DNA of 43,339 bases from an uncultured Collinsella sp. (GCA_959604825.1 CAUHCN010000020.1:1-43339); one strand, 5' to 3'. Counted from the stretch's first letter, positions 7,747 to 16,762 are shown. Notes: generated by a model from the letters alone, not told the origin. A program made the numbers and translations.

Positions 7747-8865
7747 CTACAGTGCGGCCGGAACGTCATCAGGGTGCGGGTTGTCGCCGTAGGTGCGCTG
7801 ATACGTCAGCACGCGCCAGACCAGCGGCAGGCCGCCAATCTTAAAGTAGTGCTTAAACGTATTGAGCTTGCCGGGCTTCTTAAAGTCAAAGCGCGAATCG
7901 ATATAGGCGCGGGGCGACTTGACCATCAGGCGCAAGTCGGTCCCGCCACGCGGATCAAACAGCGACAGGTCAAAGCGACCGGCATCCCAATCGGCCTTGA
8001 GATCGGACGAGGCTTTCTTCCAAAACTGCTCACGCAATTCATCGACCAGACGCTCATCATTCCAACGATACGTATCGACCTTCATGCGCATTAAAATGCC
8101 CTGGAGCTGAGCCTTAAGCTCGGGACGCTCGTCCAAAAAACGTTGCATCTCGGCATATTCGTCGCACACGCAAAACACTTTGTTGGGCGAATTAACAGAG
8201 CTCTTCTCGTTATCCTGGCGATAGCACAAAATGGGGTCCGCAATAAACGCGGCGCGCTCGGCGCAAGCCCAAACCTTAAAGTTAAAGCCTGCGTCCTGAT
8301 ACGAGGCACCCGGCGTGGGAAGGAACCGAATCTGATTGTCGTTGAGGAACTCGCGCCGATAGATAGCCGACCAAATGGAAGGTTTGCGGTAGAAGATGCC
8401 CGGGCGATCGACAGGGCGATACGCCGCGCCCGTCATGTGCTCGTCAATAATCCCAAACAGCTCACGGCGCTCGCTGGGCGTGGACCAATACAGGTAAAAG
8501 TCGCCCTTCACCACATCGGCATGCTCAGCATCGGCCTTGGCGACCAGCTTTTGGAGCGAATCCTCAAACATAAAGTCGTCGGACTCAAGGATGCCCACGT
8601 ACTCGCCGCGCGCCATCTCCAGGCCGCGGTTCATCGAGTCGCCGTAGCCGCTGTTGGCCTTGTCGATCATCTTGACACGGGAGTCGCGCTCCATGTACTC
8701 GCGGATGATATCTGGCGAACTATCGGTGGAGCCGTCGTTGATACAGATAATCTCGATGTCCTTGAGCGTCTGCGCAACGGCGGAATCGAGGCACTCGCGC
8801 AGGTAGCGTTCGACATTGCAGATGGGGACAAGCAGCGAAACTTTAGGGGTATCAGAGTTCTGCAA
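7747..8865 (-). CDS. Family-2 glycosyltransferase, type B (372 aa, TTG start)
   Basis: GT2 motifs in order: SLLVPICNVERYLRECLDSA, INDGSTDSSPDII, GYGDSMNRGLEMARGEYV and the metal site ESDD. The middle has PSIWSAIYRREFL and PTPGASYQDAGF, the C-terminal part is helical and basic. The TTG start at 8865 is supported by AGGAGG six bases upstream; no ATG or GTG fits better. It is closely related to the product of 9987-11090, with more than 40 consecutive identical bases around 8632-8676. It probably builds the same capsule or wall polysaccharide as its neighbours. It differs from the upstream paralogue mainly in the C-terminal third, where acceptor choice usually lies. A 74-base gap precedes it, the only sizeable gap in the cluster. 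Confidence 0.88.
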   Translation of the reverse strand: MQNSDTPKVSLLVPICNVERYLRECLDSAVAQTLKDIEIICINDGSTDSSPDIIREYMERDSRVKMIDKANSGYGDSMNRGLEMARGEYVGILESDDFMFEDSLQKLVAKADAEHADVVKGDFYLYWSTPSERRELFGIIDEHMTGAAYRPVDRPGIFYRKPSIWSAIYRREFLNDNQIRFLPTPGASYQDAGFNFKVWACAERAAFIADPILCYRQDNEKSSVNSPNKVFCVCDEYAEMQRFLDERPELKAQLQGILMRMKVDTYRWNDERLVDELREQFWKKASSDLKADWDAGRFDLSLFDPRGGTDLRLMVKSPRAYIDSRFDFKKPGKLNTFKHYFKIGGLPLVWRVLTYQRTYGDNPHPDDVPAAL

Positions 8866-8939
8866 GAGAACCTCCTGTTGAATAGCGTGTAACAGGGTTA
8901 TTTTAGCAGCCGAGTTGCGGCGGGCGGCAGCGCTTGGAA

Positions 8940-9980
8940 TTAGATAAAGTGCTCCAAGCAGGCTTTGAGACCGCGAGTCGAAAGATAGAACAGCGTGGCG
9001 TCTGCCATCGTAACGCCCGAGGTCGCCGCAACGAGCTTGCGGGCAACACGGCGAACGGCGCCCTTAGCAGGCATATCCGCCCACTCCGTTCCCAAAAACG
9101 TCGTGAGGTCCATGTTGACGCGAGCCGCCACGCGATGGAAGTCATCGGCATCCAAGCGCGCCAGGTCGAACACAATGAGGTCTAAAAACCAAGTTATCAG
9201 CTCGCCGGGACACAGGTCCAAAAGACCGTAGGCCGCCCAGTCCTCCAAGACCTCCTCGAGCATCCTCATGTGGGTGTCAAGCTTTTTGGCGCGAGCCTCG
9301 GCACTGTTGAACTCGTGCGTCGCCGATTCGCTCTCCATCACGTAGTGGTAGAACTTGTCCGGCATGACGACGGTCTTGCGGGCAAGCGCATAAGCCGCAA
9401 ATTGGAAGACGACGTCCTCGCCCAAAGCCAAACCGGGGGCGAAGCGAATGCCTTCGCGATTGAGCAGCTCGCGCGAAAAAGCCGCACGACAGGCATAGGG
9501 CTGCGCATTCGAATGGAACAGCAGTTGGGGATCAAGGGCGCCGAAGGTACCGGCTTTGGGGCTCATGAGTTGCTGGACGCGTTTGGGGGCAGCATCGGCA
9601 GGTTCACAGACGCCGCCAAAAACGGCGGCCTCGGCATCTGCAGACTCCATGGCATGCAGCACGCGCTCGACCGTCTGGGCATCGATGCAATCGTCGGCGT
9701 CCACAAAAAAGACGGTCTCGCCCTCGGCGGCATCGATACCGGCATTTCGAGCACACGAGACGCCCGCGTTTTCCTGGTCAATCACCAGCACGCGATCGTC
9801 GGCCTGCGCGATCTGGCGCAACACGTTCAACGAATCATCAGTCGAACCGTCGTTGACGCAGACAACCTGAATCGAGCGCTCGGACTGGGCCAACAACGAA
9901 TCGAGGCATCGCTGAATGGAGCGCACGGAGTTGTAAACGGGGACGACAATGGTAGCTTTAGGACACGAGGCCTCTCCCAT
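8940..9980 (-). CDS. Family-2 glycosyltransferase, type A (346 aa)
   Basis: Starts with KATIVVPVYNSVRSIQRCL, then VNDGSTDDSL, the CARNAGIDAAEG helix and the metal-binding DADD at about residue 95-98. LALGEDVVFQFAAYALARKT in the middle corresponds to the GEDQVFDF region of the product of 6667-7734, so these two form the A pair of a duplicated A/B unit. ATG 9980 follows a GAGGGGG-containing purine stretch inside the end of the upstream gene, from which it is only 6 bases away. The product is a cytoplasmic-face glycosyltransferase of surface polysaccharide synthesis; substrate unknown. Confidence 0.87.
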   Translation of the reverse strand: MGEASCPKATIVVPVYNSVRSIQRCLDSLLAQSERSIQVVCVNDGSTDDSLNVLRQIAQADDRVLVIDQENAGVSCARNAGIDAAEGETVFFVDADDCIDAQTVERVLHAMESADAEAAVFGGVCEPADAAPKRVQQLMSPKAGTFGALDPQLLFHSNAQPYACRAAFSRELLNREGIRFAPGLALGEDVVFQFAAYALARKTVVMPDKFYHYVMESESATHEFNSAEARAKKLDTHMRMLEEVLEDWAAYGLLDLCPGELITWFLDLIVFDLARLDADDFHRVAARVNMDLTTFLGTEWADMPAKGAVRRVARKLVAATSGVTMADATLFYLSTRGLKACLEHFI

Positions 9981-9986
9981 GCCGAC

Positions 9987-11090
9987 CTACCCCCTCAGCG
10001 ATTCGATGAGGAAGGCGGCGACCACGCCAGGGCCTCCAACCGAGGCGTAATACTTAGCGCGCCCCAAGGCACCATCCGTCGCAAAACTCGGATGCTCGTC
10101 AACCCAGCCCTCAGGATCTTTGAGGATGGCAGCGAGATTCGCGCGCTTCCACGGCTTGAGGTCGTCAAGCGAAAACTCCCCCGCGTCCAAGGCCGCCTGA
10201 AATTCCTTAGCCATCTGAACCAGGAACTCCTTATAGAACTTAGGCGCCAGGCGCACGTAGTTCCACATGTACGAATCGTACTTAATGAGCTGATTGAACT
10301 TGAGCATACGCTCGACGTCATCGCTTGTGTGATTGCGAGCATAATCCTCTCGAATCCAACGCTCAATCTCGGCATACTCGGTATTGACGCAAAAGACCTT
10401 AGCCGAAGAATTGACCGAGGAATTCTCGTTGTCCTGGCGATACGACAACACGGCATCATGCAGATAAACAGCTTTATCGGCACACGCGATCACCTTAAAG
10501 GCAAATGACGTGTCCTGAAAGGATGCCCCCGGAGTCGGCAGGAACTTGATACCGTTGTGCTCAAGAAAATCGCGACGGTACACGGCCGACCAAATCGACG
10601 GCTTTTGCTTAAAGAACTGCGTCGTATCGCTCGGGTTCACCGGCTTGCCGCAATCCTGAGGTCTAAACATCTCGTGTAGCGAACGGCGCTCCTCGGGCTT
10701 AGACCAGTAGAAATCAAAGTTCGCCTTTGCAAAGTCGGCATTATTGGTATCGGCGGCCGAGACAAGCTTTTCGAGTGCGTCGGGCGCCATAAAGTCATCG
10801 GACTCCAAGATGCCAACGTACTTGCCACGCGCCATCTCCAGGCCGTGGTTCATCGAGTCGCCGTAGCCGCTGTTGGCCTTGTCGATCATCTTGACGCGCC
10901 CATCGCGCTCCATATACTCGCGGATAATCACCGGCGAGTTGTCGGTCGACCCGTCGTTAATGCAGATGATCTCAATATCCTTGAGCGTCTGTGCCAGGGC
11001 GGAATCGAGACACTCGCGCAGGTAGCGCTGAACATTGTAAATGGGAATAAGCAGCGACAGAACAGGGCTGCCAGAGACGTTAGTAGACAA
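9987..11090 (-). CDS. Family-2 glycosyltransferase, type B (367 aa, TTG start)
   Basis: First gene of the five-gene minus-strand cluster. GT2 motifs: LSLLIPIYNVQRYLREC, INDGSTDNSP, GYGDSMNHGLEMARGKYV and ESDD at about 97-100. Further on are PSIWSAVYRRDFL and a PTPGASFQDTSF motif shared with the other B-type protein. The TTG at 11090 has AAGGAG 5 bases upstream. Transcription probably begins in the AT-rich stretch near 11150-11185, which lies between this gene and the divergent plus-strand glycosyltransferase. The protein is 367 residues, close to its paralogue of 372. Inferred role: adds a sugar to a capsule or wall glycan. Confidence 0.88.
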   Translation of the reverse strand: MSTNVSGSPVLSLLIPIYNVQRYLRECLDSALAQTLKDIEIICINDGSTDNSPVIIREYMERDGRVKMIDKANSGYGDSMNHGLEMARGKYVGILESDDFMAPDALEKLVSAADTNNADFAKANFDFYWSKPEERRSLHEMFRPQDCGKPVNPSDTTQFFKQKPSIWSAVYRRDFLEHNGIKFLPTPGASFQDTSFAFKVIACADKAVYLHDAVLSYRQDNENSSVNSSAKVFCVNTEYAEIERWIREDYARNHTSDDVERMLKFNQLIKYDSYMWNYVRLAPKFYKEFLVQMAKEFQAALDAGEFSLDDLKPWKRANLAAILKDPEGWVDEHPSFATDGALGRAKYYASVGGPGVVAAFLIESLRG

Positions 11091-11240
11091 ATGTGCTCCT
11101 TAGGAAATACCTGTCGTTTCATGGTATCAAAGGGTCAGCGCGCCAGCGGACGTTTATATAATCTATGGAGCCTCTTGCGGGCAAAGTAGCCGCACGTCAT
11201 GCGGCGGGCCCGTGGCAGGTTCCTGCGTTTTATTCAAAGC

Positions 11241-11271
11241 TTGCCGTCAAGGTGCGCCGAGCCTTTACAAT
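11241..11271 (+). promoter_or_regulatory. Weak candidate promoter for the plus-strand glycosyltransferase
   Basis: TTGCCG (11241-11246) and TACAAT (11266-11271) are separated by 19 bases, with the gene starting 76 bases further on. A perfect TATAAT also occurs at 11157-11162 but has no clear -35; it may serve either strand because its surroundings are AT-rich in both readings. Confidence 0.3.
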
Positions 11272-11346
11272 AGGACAGTCCCAAGGACGTATTCGATAGC
11301 TTCCGCGCAGCGCTCGCGCGCCGCGCGTGAAAGGATATATTGCCCC

Positions 11347-12366
11347 ATGCCTTCAACCCTTCCCGCCCCCATCGATAAGCTCGCCATTGTCGTCGTTACG
11401 TACAAGCGCCAGGAACTCCTGGCCAACTTGTTCGACTCCATGACCGAGCTCACGGCAACGCCCTGGCGCATCGTGATTGTCGATAACGAGAATTCGCGCG
11501 AGACCGAGGCCATGTGCACCGCATTTAACGAGCGCCTCGCCAACCTGTGGGGTATCGACACCGAGCAGCCCGACGCGCAGGGCGGCACCGACCGCGTCAT
11601 CTACGCCCCGCAGCTCGAAAACGGCGGCGGTGCGGGCGGCTTCTCCGCCGGCACTAAATGCGCATACGACCTGGGCGCCCAGTGGTTCTGGGTCATGGAC
11701 GACGACGTGCTCGTCATCCCCGAAGGCATCGAGCGTCTTGCCAAGTGGACCGACCGCTACGACGTTATCCAGGGATCGCGCCTGGACTTTGACGGCGGCG
11801 CTTTCTTTTGGCAGTACCAGCTCATCCTTTCGCTCGGCATCCCTAACCCCATCGCCAAGTGGGACTTGGGGCCCGAGGGCTACCGCAACATGAACCAACT
11901 GTGCTTTGAGGGCGGCATGTTCTCGCGCCGCGTGGTCGACAAGATTGGCCTGCCCGACGCGCGCTTCTTTATCTACGGCGACGATGCCTGCTACGGCTAC
12001 GTGGCCAGCCAGCACTTCCCCGCCGCCGTGGTTGCCGACGTGGTGCTCAAGCGCGCCCGCGCCGTCTCCAACTGGGATATCGCCGGCAAACGACAGCTCA
12101 ACTCCACGAGCGACACCAACCGCTACTACATCATGCGCAACCGAGGCTTCCTCGCTCGCTATATGCAGATCTACGGTGACTACCACCCCATGCTGTTCCG
12201 TCTGGGCAATGCCGCGACCTTCTGCAAGGAGTTCATTCGTCTGGCAGCAGTCGACAAATGCTTTAAGACCGGCATTCCGGCGCTGCGCCGCGGCATGAAG
12301 GACGCCCGCAAGATCGTTAAGGATCCCAACTGGAAGCCCATGCCGCCCCTGAAGGACGCCGAGTAA
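11347..12366 (+). CDS. GlfT-like family-2 glycosyltransferase (339 aa)
   Basis: N-terminal LAIVVVTYKRQELLANLFDSM is the GT2 first strand, followed by IVIVDNENS, an ENGGGAGGFSAGTK loop and the metal-binding MDDD near residue 116-119. GGMFSRRVVDKIGLPDARFF with a YGDDACYGY block and NRYYIMRNRGFL complete the pattern. This pattern is the one I associate with galactofuranosyl- or rhamnosyl-transferases of the GlfT1 type acting on a lipid-linked disaccharide. ATG 11347 is chosen because the frame before it has no family-like sequence and AAAGGAT lies about 10 bases upstream. The gene is divergent from the five-gene GT cluster and probably contributes to the same polysaccharide. The exact sugar cannot be read from the sequence. 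Confidence 0.87.
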   Translation: MPSTLPAPIDKLAIVVVTYKRQELLANLFDSMTELTATPWRIVIVDNENSRETEAMCTAFNERLANLWGIDTEQPDAQGGTDRVIYAPQLENGGGAGGFSAGTKCAYDLGAQWFWVMDDDVLVIPEGIERLAKWTDRYDVIQGSRLDFDGGAFFWQYQLILSLGIPNPIAKWDLGPEGYRNMNQLCFEGGMFSRRVVDKIGLPDARFFIYGDDACYGYVASQHFPAAVVADVVLKRARAVSNWDIAGKRQLNSTSDTNRYYIMRNRGFLARYMQIYGDYHPMLFRLGNAATFCKEFIRLAAVDKCFKTGIPALRRGMKDARKIVKDPNWKPMPPLKDAE

Positions 12367-12390
12367 CGGAAGCCGGAAACACCTCAGCGC

Positions 12391-14187
12391 TTAAAGCCGC
12401 TGGCACACCGTAGCCACATGCTGCCCATCAAAACCGAACCCCCAGCGCATGCGACCCACGCCGGGGCGCGGTACACGGATTTCGTCGATGCCGCCGCGCT
12501 CTATGTCGAGTAGCGACTGCACGGCCAGCAATTCCAACCCCAGCGCATCCACATCGGGGTCATACATCATATTGATCGTTATAAGCGGGCGCTCGTCCAG
12601 CATGCCGATCGTGTCAGCTACGTCGAACACAGCGCCCGTAGGAAAAACCTGGATGTCCCAGCGACCCGCGCCACACTTTCGCCTCGAAGCAGGATTGGCA
12701 TAGCCCGGCAAGCCAAAGCAGAGCCCCTGCAAGAGCAGATGATATGGCAGCGGCTTATCTGGGTCGGTCTCACCGATTCCCGCATCCCCCAGGATGCGGC
12801 TTAACGCCCGCCTCACGGTGTCCTCGTTCCCATGGCACAGCCCGTCGCGAAACGCATCGACGTCTCGAATGTCTTCGGCAGCGCACTCAAACCACTCAAC
12901 AATCACTAGACGCAAGGCCTGGCGAAGCTCGTTATTGGGCAACCGCAAGGCACGGAAGCGATTGCCATGTTCTGGCTCCTCAGTCATATCTGTCGTCAGG
13001 AAACCTGACAGATACAGCGCCGTCCACAGACCATCGTCAGGCGAGACATCTGGCTCTGCAGTGCCCAAACAAAGCGGGACCTCAGCGCACCCATGGGCCT
13101 CGAGTAAATCGAACAAGACCGAAAGACGCTCGAGATTCCACCCGGCAACTACCCTACTCAGGCAATCGGCATATCCATACAGATCGGCACGCACGGGCGC
13201 CGTGCAGCCTCGGTCCAGAAAACCGATCACGCGCGCCGGACTCGAGCAATAGGCCCTGCCAAACCGATACCCCTCGAGCCATTCACGCGCATCATCAAGA
13301 TATTCCTCGCGCCCAGCATGATTCAACAGAGCCTGGACCTCGGCATCCGAAAAGCCGAACCAACGGTCACACCAGGTCGAAAGCGGCGTCGTCAGACAAT
13401 ACGAGCAGCCATGCAAAGAAAGCGCCGCTTCGGCAGGGCCGGGACGCTCCCCCATCAAACACGTCAGCTGCAACGAATCGCGCGCAGTGGCAATGGCGTC
13501 GAACAGCACGCGATCGAATAGCCCTGCCGGATCGGCATCGGAAGCGTCCCTCGCGCTCGCACGGCGAGACCACGCCGCATCGTACCCATCAACGAGCAAT
13601 ACAACCTGCTCATCGCAGGCCATCTCCAGCAGCTCAATGAGCACACCGAGCACCGAGTCAACCTCGTCCGCGCTCGCCACGCCACGCGCGACGCGTTCGA
13701 TGTGACGCACCTTATCTCGAGCTAAATCCGGAGCCTCCAAGAGCGCCAACAAGCGAGCGCACTCGCCCGAAAGGGCATCGCGCACGACGCTGGCAACAGC
13801 GGGGCCACGCCTCGCAGCGCCAGAAAAGTCCAGCGATATCACCGGATAGCAAGCATACTCATCCCGATAGCGCCCGCCGTCTGCATCCCAAATCTGAGCA
13901 TCGGCAAATAAACGCTGACCAGAGCGACCGACCGCTGGACGCTCCAGAAAAGACCTGAGCATCGACAAGTTCATGCTCTTGCCAAAACCCTCGGGTCGAC
14001 AGCACACCACAACGGACGCGTCGCAGTCCAACACATCGGCAATAAACATGGTCTTGTCAACCAACATGCAGCAACCAAGGGCCTCCGCATAGTCGTGCAT
14101 GCCAATGGGCAAAACCGCATCGTCGGCACAGCCGATCAAGCGCACGCCAAAGCCAGCAGCACAATCAACATTTGCCTGTTCAGACAC
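12391..14187 (-). CDS. AAA-ATPase-like / PD-(D/E)XK-type protein with eroded motifs (598 aa)
   Basis: The N-terminal part follows the plan of the AAA-ATPase-like family (PF09820): IGMHDYAEALGCCMLVDKT, the Walker A region CRPEGFGKSMNLS at about 63-75, and the Walker B strand VVLLVDGYDAAW at about 195-206. In most members the latter reads D-E-Y-D, here the catalytic Glu is Gly. The C-terminus should hold a PD-(D/E)XK nuclease-like domain, but the strand that normally carries ExK reads LITINMMYDPD. Family function is not established. GTG 14187 is preferred to the distant ATG 14319 because AGGGGG lies 9 bases upstream and the upstream frame has no family-like sequence. It converges on the plus-strand GT gene with 24 bases between them. 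Confidence 0.75.
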   Translation of the reverse strand: MSEQANVDCAAGFGVRLIGCADDAVLPIGMHDYAEALGCCMLVDKTMFIADVLDCDASVVVCCRPEGFGKSMNLSMLRSFLERPAVGRSGQRLFADAQIWDADGGRYRDEYACYPVISLDFSGAARRGPAVASVVRDALSGECARLLALLEAPDLARDKVRHIERVARGVASADEVDSVLGVLIELLEMACDEQVVLLVDGYDAAWSRRASARDASDADPAGLFDRVLFDAIATARDSLQLTCLMGERPGPAEAALSLHGCSYCLTTPLSTWCDRWFGFSDAEVQALLNHAGREEYLDDAREWLEGYRFGRAYCSSPARVIGFLDRGCTAPVRADLYGYADCLSRVVAGWNLERLSVLFDLLEAHGCAEVPLCLGTAEPDVSPDDGLWTALYLSGFLTTDMTEEPEHGNRFRALRLPNNELRQALRLVIVEWFECAAEDIRDVDAFRDGLCHGNEDTVRRALSRILGDAGIGETDPDKPLPYHLLLQGLCFGLPGYANPASRRKCGAGRWDIQVFPTGAVFDVADTIGMLDERPLITINMMYDPDVDALGLELLAVQSLLDIERGGIDEIRVPRPGVGRMRWGFGFDGQHVATVCQRL

Positions 14188-14320
14188 CAAAACGTTCCCC
14201 CTAAATCGCTGCACGATGCCAATTGTAATGACCGCCTCGCGCGTACCGATATCGACGCGCAAACATATCGGGCAACGGTAGCAACAAGAGGTGTGAGGGG
14301 GCACAACTAATCGTTGCACA

Positions 14321-14357
14321 ACAAAACGGGGCCCGATGCATTCGCACCGGACCCCGT
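14321..14357 (-). terminator. Intrinsic terminator of the secreted lysozyme-like gene
   Basis: Read on the minus strand, a 14-bp stem with one mismatch (14357-14344 with 14339-14326), loop of four bases, is followed by TTTTGTTG. It lies 33 bases after the stop at 14390. Confidence 0.8.
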
Positions 14358-14389
14358 CCCGACTATTTAGTTATCTGGCAACTGAGAGC

Positions 14390-16171
14390 CTACTCCTCAG
14401 AGTCGTCCTCTCCAGAAGCTTTCTTCTGCTGATCGAGCTTATGCTTACCACTTACGATAGACGTAGCGCCCAGCGTGGCCAAGCTCGCGCTGGCAAGGCT
14501 CGCCATCACAATCAGATCGCCCGTCTTGGGCATATTGCCGCCAGATGACTTGGTTGTGGTGGTCATCGTGGTCGTAGTGGTCACCGTTTTGGAGTCATTT
14601 TGCTCCTGAACCTGGTTGTCAGCACCGCTCTTGTCGTCGTCTTCGGACTGTTTCTTTTCGCCCTCGGTCTTGCTCTCGTCCTTCTTCTGACCGGACTTGT
14701 CGCCCTTCTCATCAGAGCTAGGACCCTTATCGGATTCAGCCTTCTCGGAAGCCTTGTCCTTTGAGTCGCCCTTTGCGGCCTCGGTCTTTTCCATAGAAAC
14801 CTGATCAGAGTTGTCCTTGTTCTGAGTCGAGCCATTATTGACGCCAGCCATCAGCGAAGAGCCCAACGTAGAACCAAGCTGCACGGAGAAAGAAGGCTTC
14901 TTGTCCGGCGAAGCAACGGGAGCGTCCGGCGCCTTATTCGAGTCGTCCTTGGAAGCATCGGAATCAGGGGTTGCGTCAGAGCCGAAGCCGTTGTTAGAGC
15001 CGGTGCCAACGGACGAATCGCTCGAACCAGTGGAAGAATCAGAGGAACCAGCGTCGGTCGAACCAGAGGCGGCGCTGTCCGTATTGCCGGCAGAGCTTGA
15101 AGACGAATCGCCCGCAGCAGAGCCGTTCAAATCGGAGCCGTACGAGGTAGAGCCGTCGTTGGTAGCGCCACCAGCAGAGCCATTACCGTCAGCATCGGTC
15201 GAGGGCGCATCCATCCTGTCATCGTTGGCATCGTCACTCGAGCCGTCATTCGAATCAGGTGTCGGCGAGGGCGCCGGCGCAGGCTCGGGCTGCACGGGCG
15301 TCGCAGCGGCAGCGGCCTCGTCCTCGGCGATATAAACCAAGCAGTCCTTCAGCTCGTTGCGGTAGCGGTTCTTCCAGCCCTCATGATACTGGGGCTGACT
15401 TGAAAACTTGGTGGCGACATTGTTGACCACGCTATTGGAGAGCGCCGTCGCAAACTCGCGGTCGGACATATCGTTGGAAAGATTCGCCCAGCGGAAGAAG
15501 TCTCTGCAGCCACCGGTACCGCACATGTTGGTGATGCTCCACACCATACCCTTGACGCAATCGGCGCGGCCGGAGATGTCAATGCCAAGAGCGCTCTTAA
15601 GCCACGCCTCGGTCACCGCATAGTACGAGTTGTACGCATAGGCATCTTGAAGTGCTGAGAACTCAACAGGATCGGTGTTATAAGCACCTTGGAAGGCATC
15701 CTGCGCGATATGGCCCAGCTCGGTGAGCTGGCCGTTCTCGTACATGGCATTGCTCGTGTTGGAAATCTCGCTGCCGCGATCAATCGCATCCTTGAGCATG
15801 CAGTATTTTTCGGGGTTGTAGTTGTAGGCCTGCTTCATAAACGGGATGAGCGACCAACGACGGTCGAACTGGTAATAACCCAGCGCGTTGTAGCCGTCGC
15901 CATACGAAAAGCCCTGGTTGTAGTTGCCATGGCTCTCGTACTTGGTAAAGTACTTCATCTCGGGAGTCACGTTGACAAACGAAACGCCCTGGACCGACCT
16001 CAGCACGCCCGAGAAGGACTGCTGGGTGTAGAGACCTTTGTCGATATCGGTGGCATCCGAGGCAACGCCCGGCGTGGGCTCCTCGGCGGCGGCGGGCGCG
16101 GGTGCGGTAACGGCGCCAAACGAAAGCGCCAGCGTCAGGCCCGCGACAATAGCAGAATGCTTGGGCTGCAT
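14390..16171 (-). CDS. Secreted, sortase-type anchored lysozyme/VgrG3-C-like protein (593 aa)
   Basis: A signal peptide occupies residues 1-29 (cleavage after APAAA). Residues about 50-290 form a globular domain with FTKYESHGNYNQGFSYG, LGYYQFDRRWSLIPFMK and NMCGTGGCRDFF. The KYES Glu followed by a Gly-rich loop and YYQFD recalls the lysozyme-like C-terminal domain of VgrG3-type effectors, so a peptidoglycan- or chitosan-cutting role is inferred. Residues about 290-440 are a Pro then Ser/Asp/Gly-rich linker, 440-540 a highly charged Lys/Glu/Asp/Ser stretch. The C-terminus has NMPKTGD, a hydrophobic helix and a KHKLDQQKK tail, i.e. a sortase sorting signal with M in place of the usual L. A GGGAGG ribosome-binding site precedes the ATG. 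The product should be wall-attached and outside the cell. Confidence 0.82.
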   Translation of the reverse strand: MQPKHSAIVAGLTLALSFGAVTAPAPAAAEEPTPGVASDATDIDKGLYTQQSFSGVLRSVQGVSFVNVTPEMKYFTKYESHGNYNQGFSYGDGYNALGYYQFDRRWSLIPFMKQAYNYNPEKYCMLKDAIDRGSEISNTSNAMYENGQLTELGHIAQDAFQGAYNTDPVEFSALQDAYAYNSYYAVTEAWLKSALGIDISGRADCVKGMVWSITNMCGTGGCRDFFRWANLSNDMSDREFATALSNSVVNNVATKFSSQPQYHEGWKNRYRNELKDCLVYIAEDEAAAAATPVQPEPAPAPSPTPDSNDGSSDDANDDRMDAPSTDADGNGSAGGATNDGSTSYGSDLNGSAAGDSSSSSAGNTDSAASGSTDAGSSDSSTGSSDSSVGTGSNNGFGSDATPDSDASKDDSNKAPDAPVASPDKKPSFSVQLGSTLGSSLMAGVNNGSTQNKDNSDQVSMEKTEAAKGDSKDKASEKAESDKGPSSDEKGDKSGQKKDESKTEGEKKQSEDDDKSGADNQVQEQNDSKTVTTTTTMTTTTKSSGGNMPKTGDLIVMASLASASLATLGATSIVSGKHKLDQQKKASGEDDSEE

Positions 16172-16241
16172 AAGATCCTCCCTGCATTGGTGTAGTTAAA
16201 GTGCGGTTTGCAAAGATAGAATTAAGTATTGCAGCTCACCC

Positions 16242-16257
16242 GTTGTTGCACAACAAC
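16242..16257. promoter_or_regulatory. Short perfect inverted repeat upstream of the secreted protein gene
   Basis: GTTGTTG (16242-16248) and CAACAAC (16251-16257) flank two bases. The site lies 70-86 bases upstream of the gene starting at 16171, in the expected promoter region, so it could be an operator. No regulator is known. Confidence 0.3.
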
Positions 16258-16310
16258 CCCTCGGTAAACGGCAACAACCCTCCGCGAAATCTTAAGGAAT
16301 TGCGCTCAAC

Positions 16311-16742
16311 CTACAGCTTAATGTCAAAATTGATCTCGGGGACGGCGGCCAGGTCGGCCAACGTCACGCCGTCGACGTACTTTTCGATCACGTCGTCCAG
16401 ACCGCGCCAGAATTTGACGGTCGAGCAAAGATCGCTGCGGGCGCAGCTGTTGTCGATGCCATCGCACGCCACCGGAGCCGTGCTGCCTTCGACGGCGCGC
16501 AGGATGTCGCCGGCACGCACCTCGGCCGGGTCCTTGGCCATCATGTAGCCGCCGCCCTTGCCGCGCACGCTCTTAAGTAGGCCCGCCTTCATGAGCGGAC
16601 GAACCAGCTGCTCCAGATACTTTTGCGAGATACGCTCGCGGTCGGCGACCTCGCGCAGAGCGATCTTGCCCTCGGCGTCGCCCAGCGCTGCGATATAGAT
16701 CATCAGTCGGAGGGCATAGCGGCCCTTAGAAGAAATGAGCAT
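16311..16742 (-). CDS. Rrf2-family (IscR/SufR-like) Fe-S-sensing transcription regulator (143 aa)
   Basis: The 143-aa protein begins MLISSKGRYALRLMIYIA, the winged-helix start of the Rrf2 family, and continues with the recognition-helix region RERISQKYLEQLVRPLMKAG and the wing sequence VRGKGGGYMMAKDP. Three cysteines (CDGIDNSCARSDLC, spacing C-x6-C-x5-C) near residues 93-107 match the [2Fe-2S] ligand position of IscR. The protein should therefore sense iron-sulfur status and control the suf operon that faces it. ATG 16742 is chosen because GGGAGG lies 6 bases upstream and the family starts there; the frame upstream is open but not family-like. Two palindromic sites, 21 and 65 bases upstream of its start, make autoregulation likely. 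Confidence 0.92.
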   Translation of the reverse strand: MLISSKGRYALRLMIYIAALGDAEGKIALREVADRERISQKYLEQLVRPLMKAGLLKSVRGKGGGYMMAKDPAEVRAGDILRAVEGSTAPVACDGIDNSCARSDLCSTVKFWRGLDDVIEKYVDGVTLADLAAVPEINFDIKL

Positions 16743-16762
16743 ACCTACCCTCCCATCGCATC

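Noticed and set aside
6496..8094. A 532-codon plus-strand frame across the GT genes
   Set aside because: Runs antisense through three genes, with no motifs and His/Arg/Gln-rich composition typical of shadow frames.
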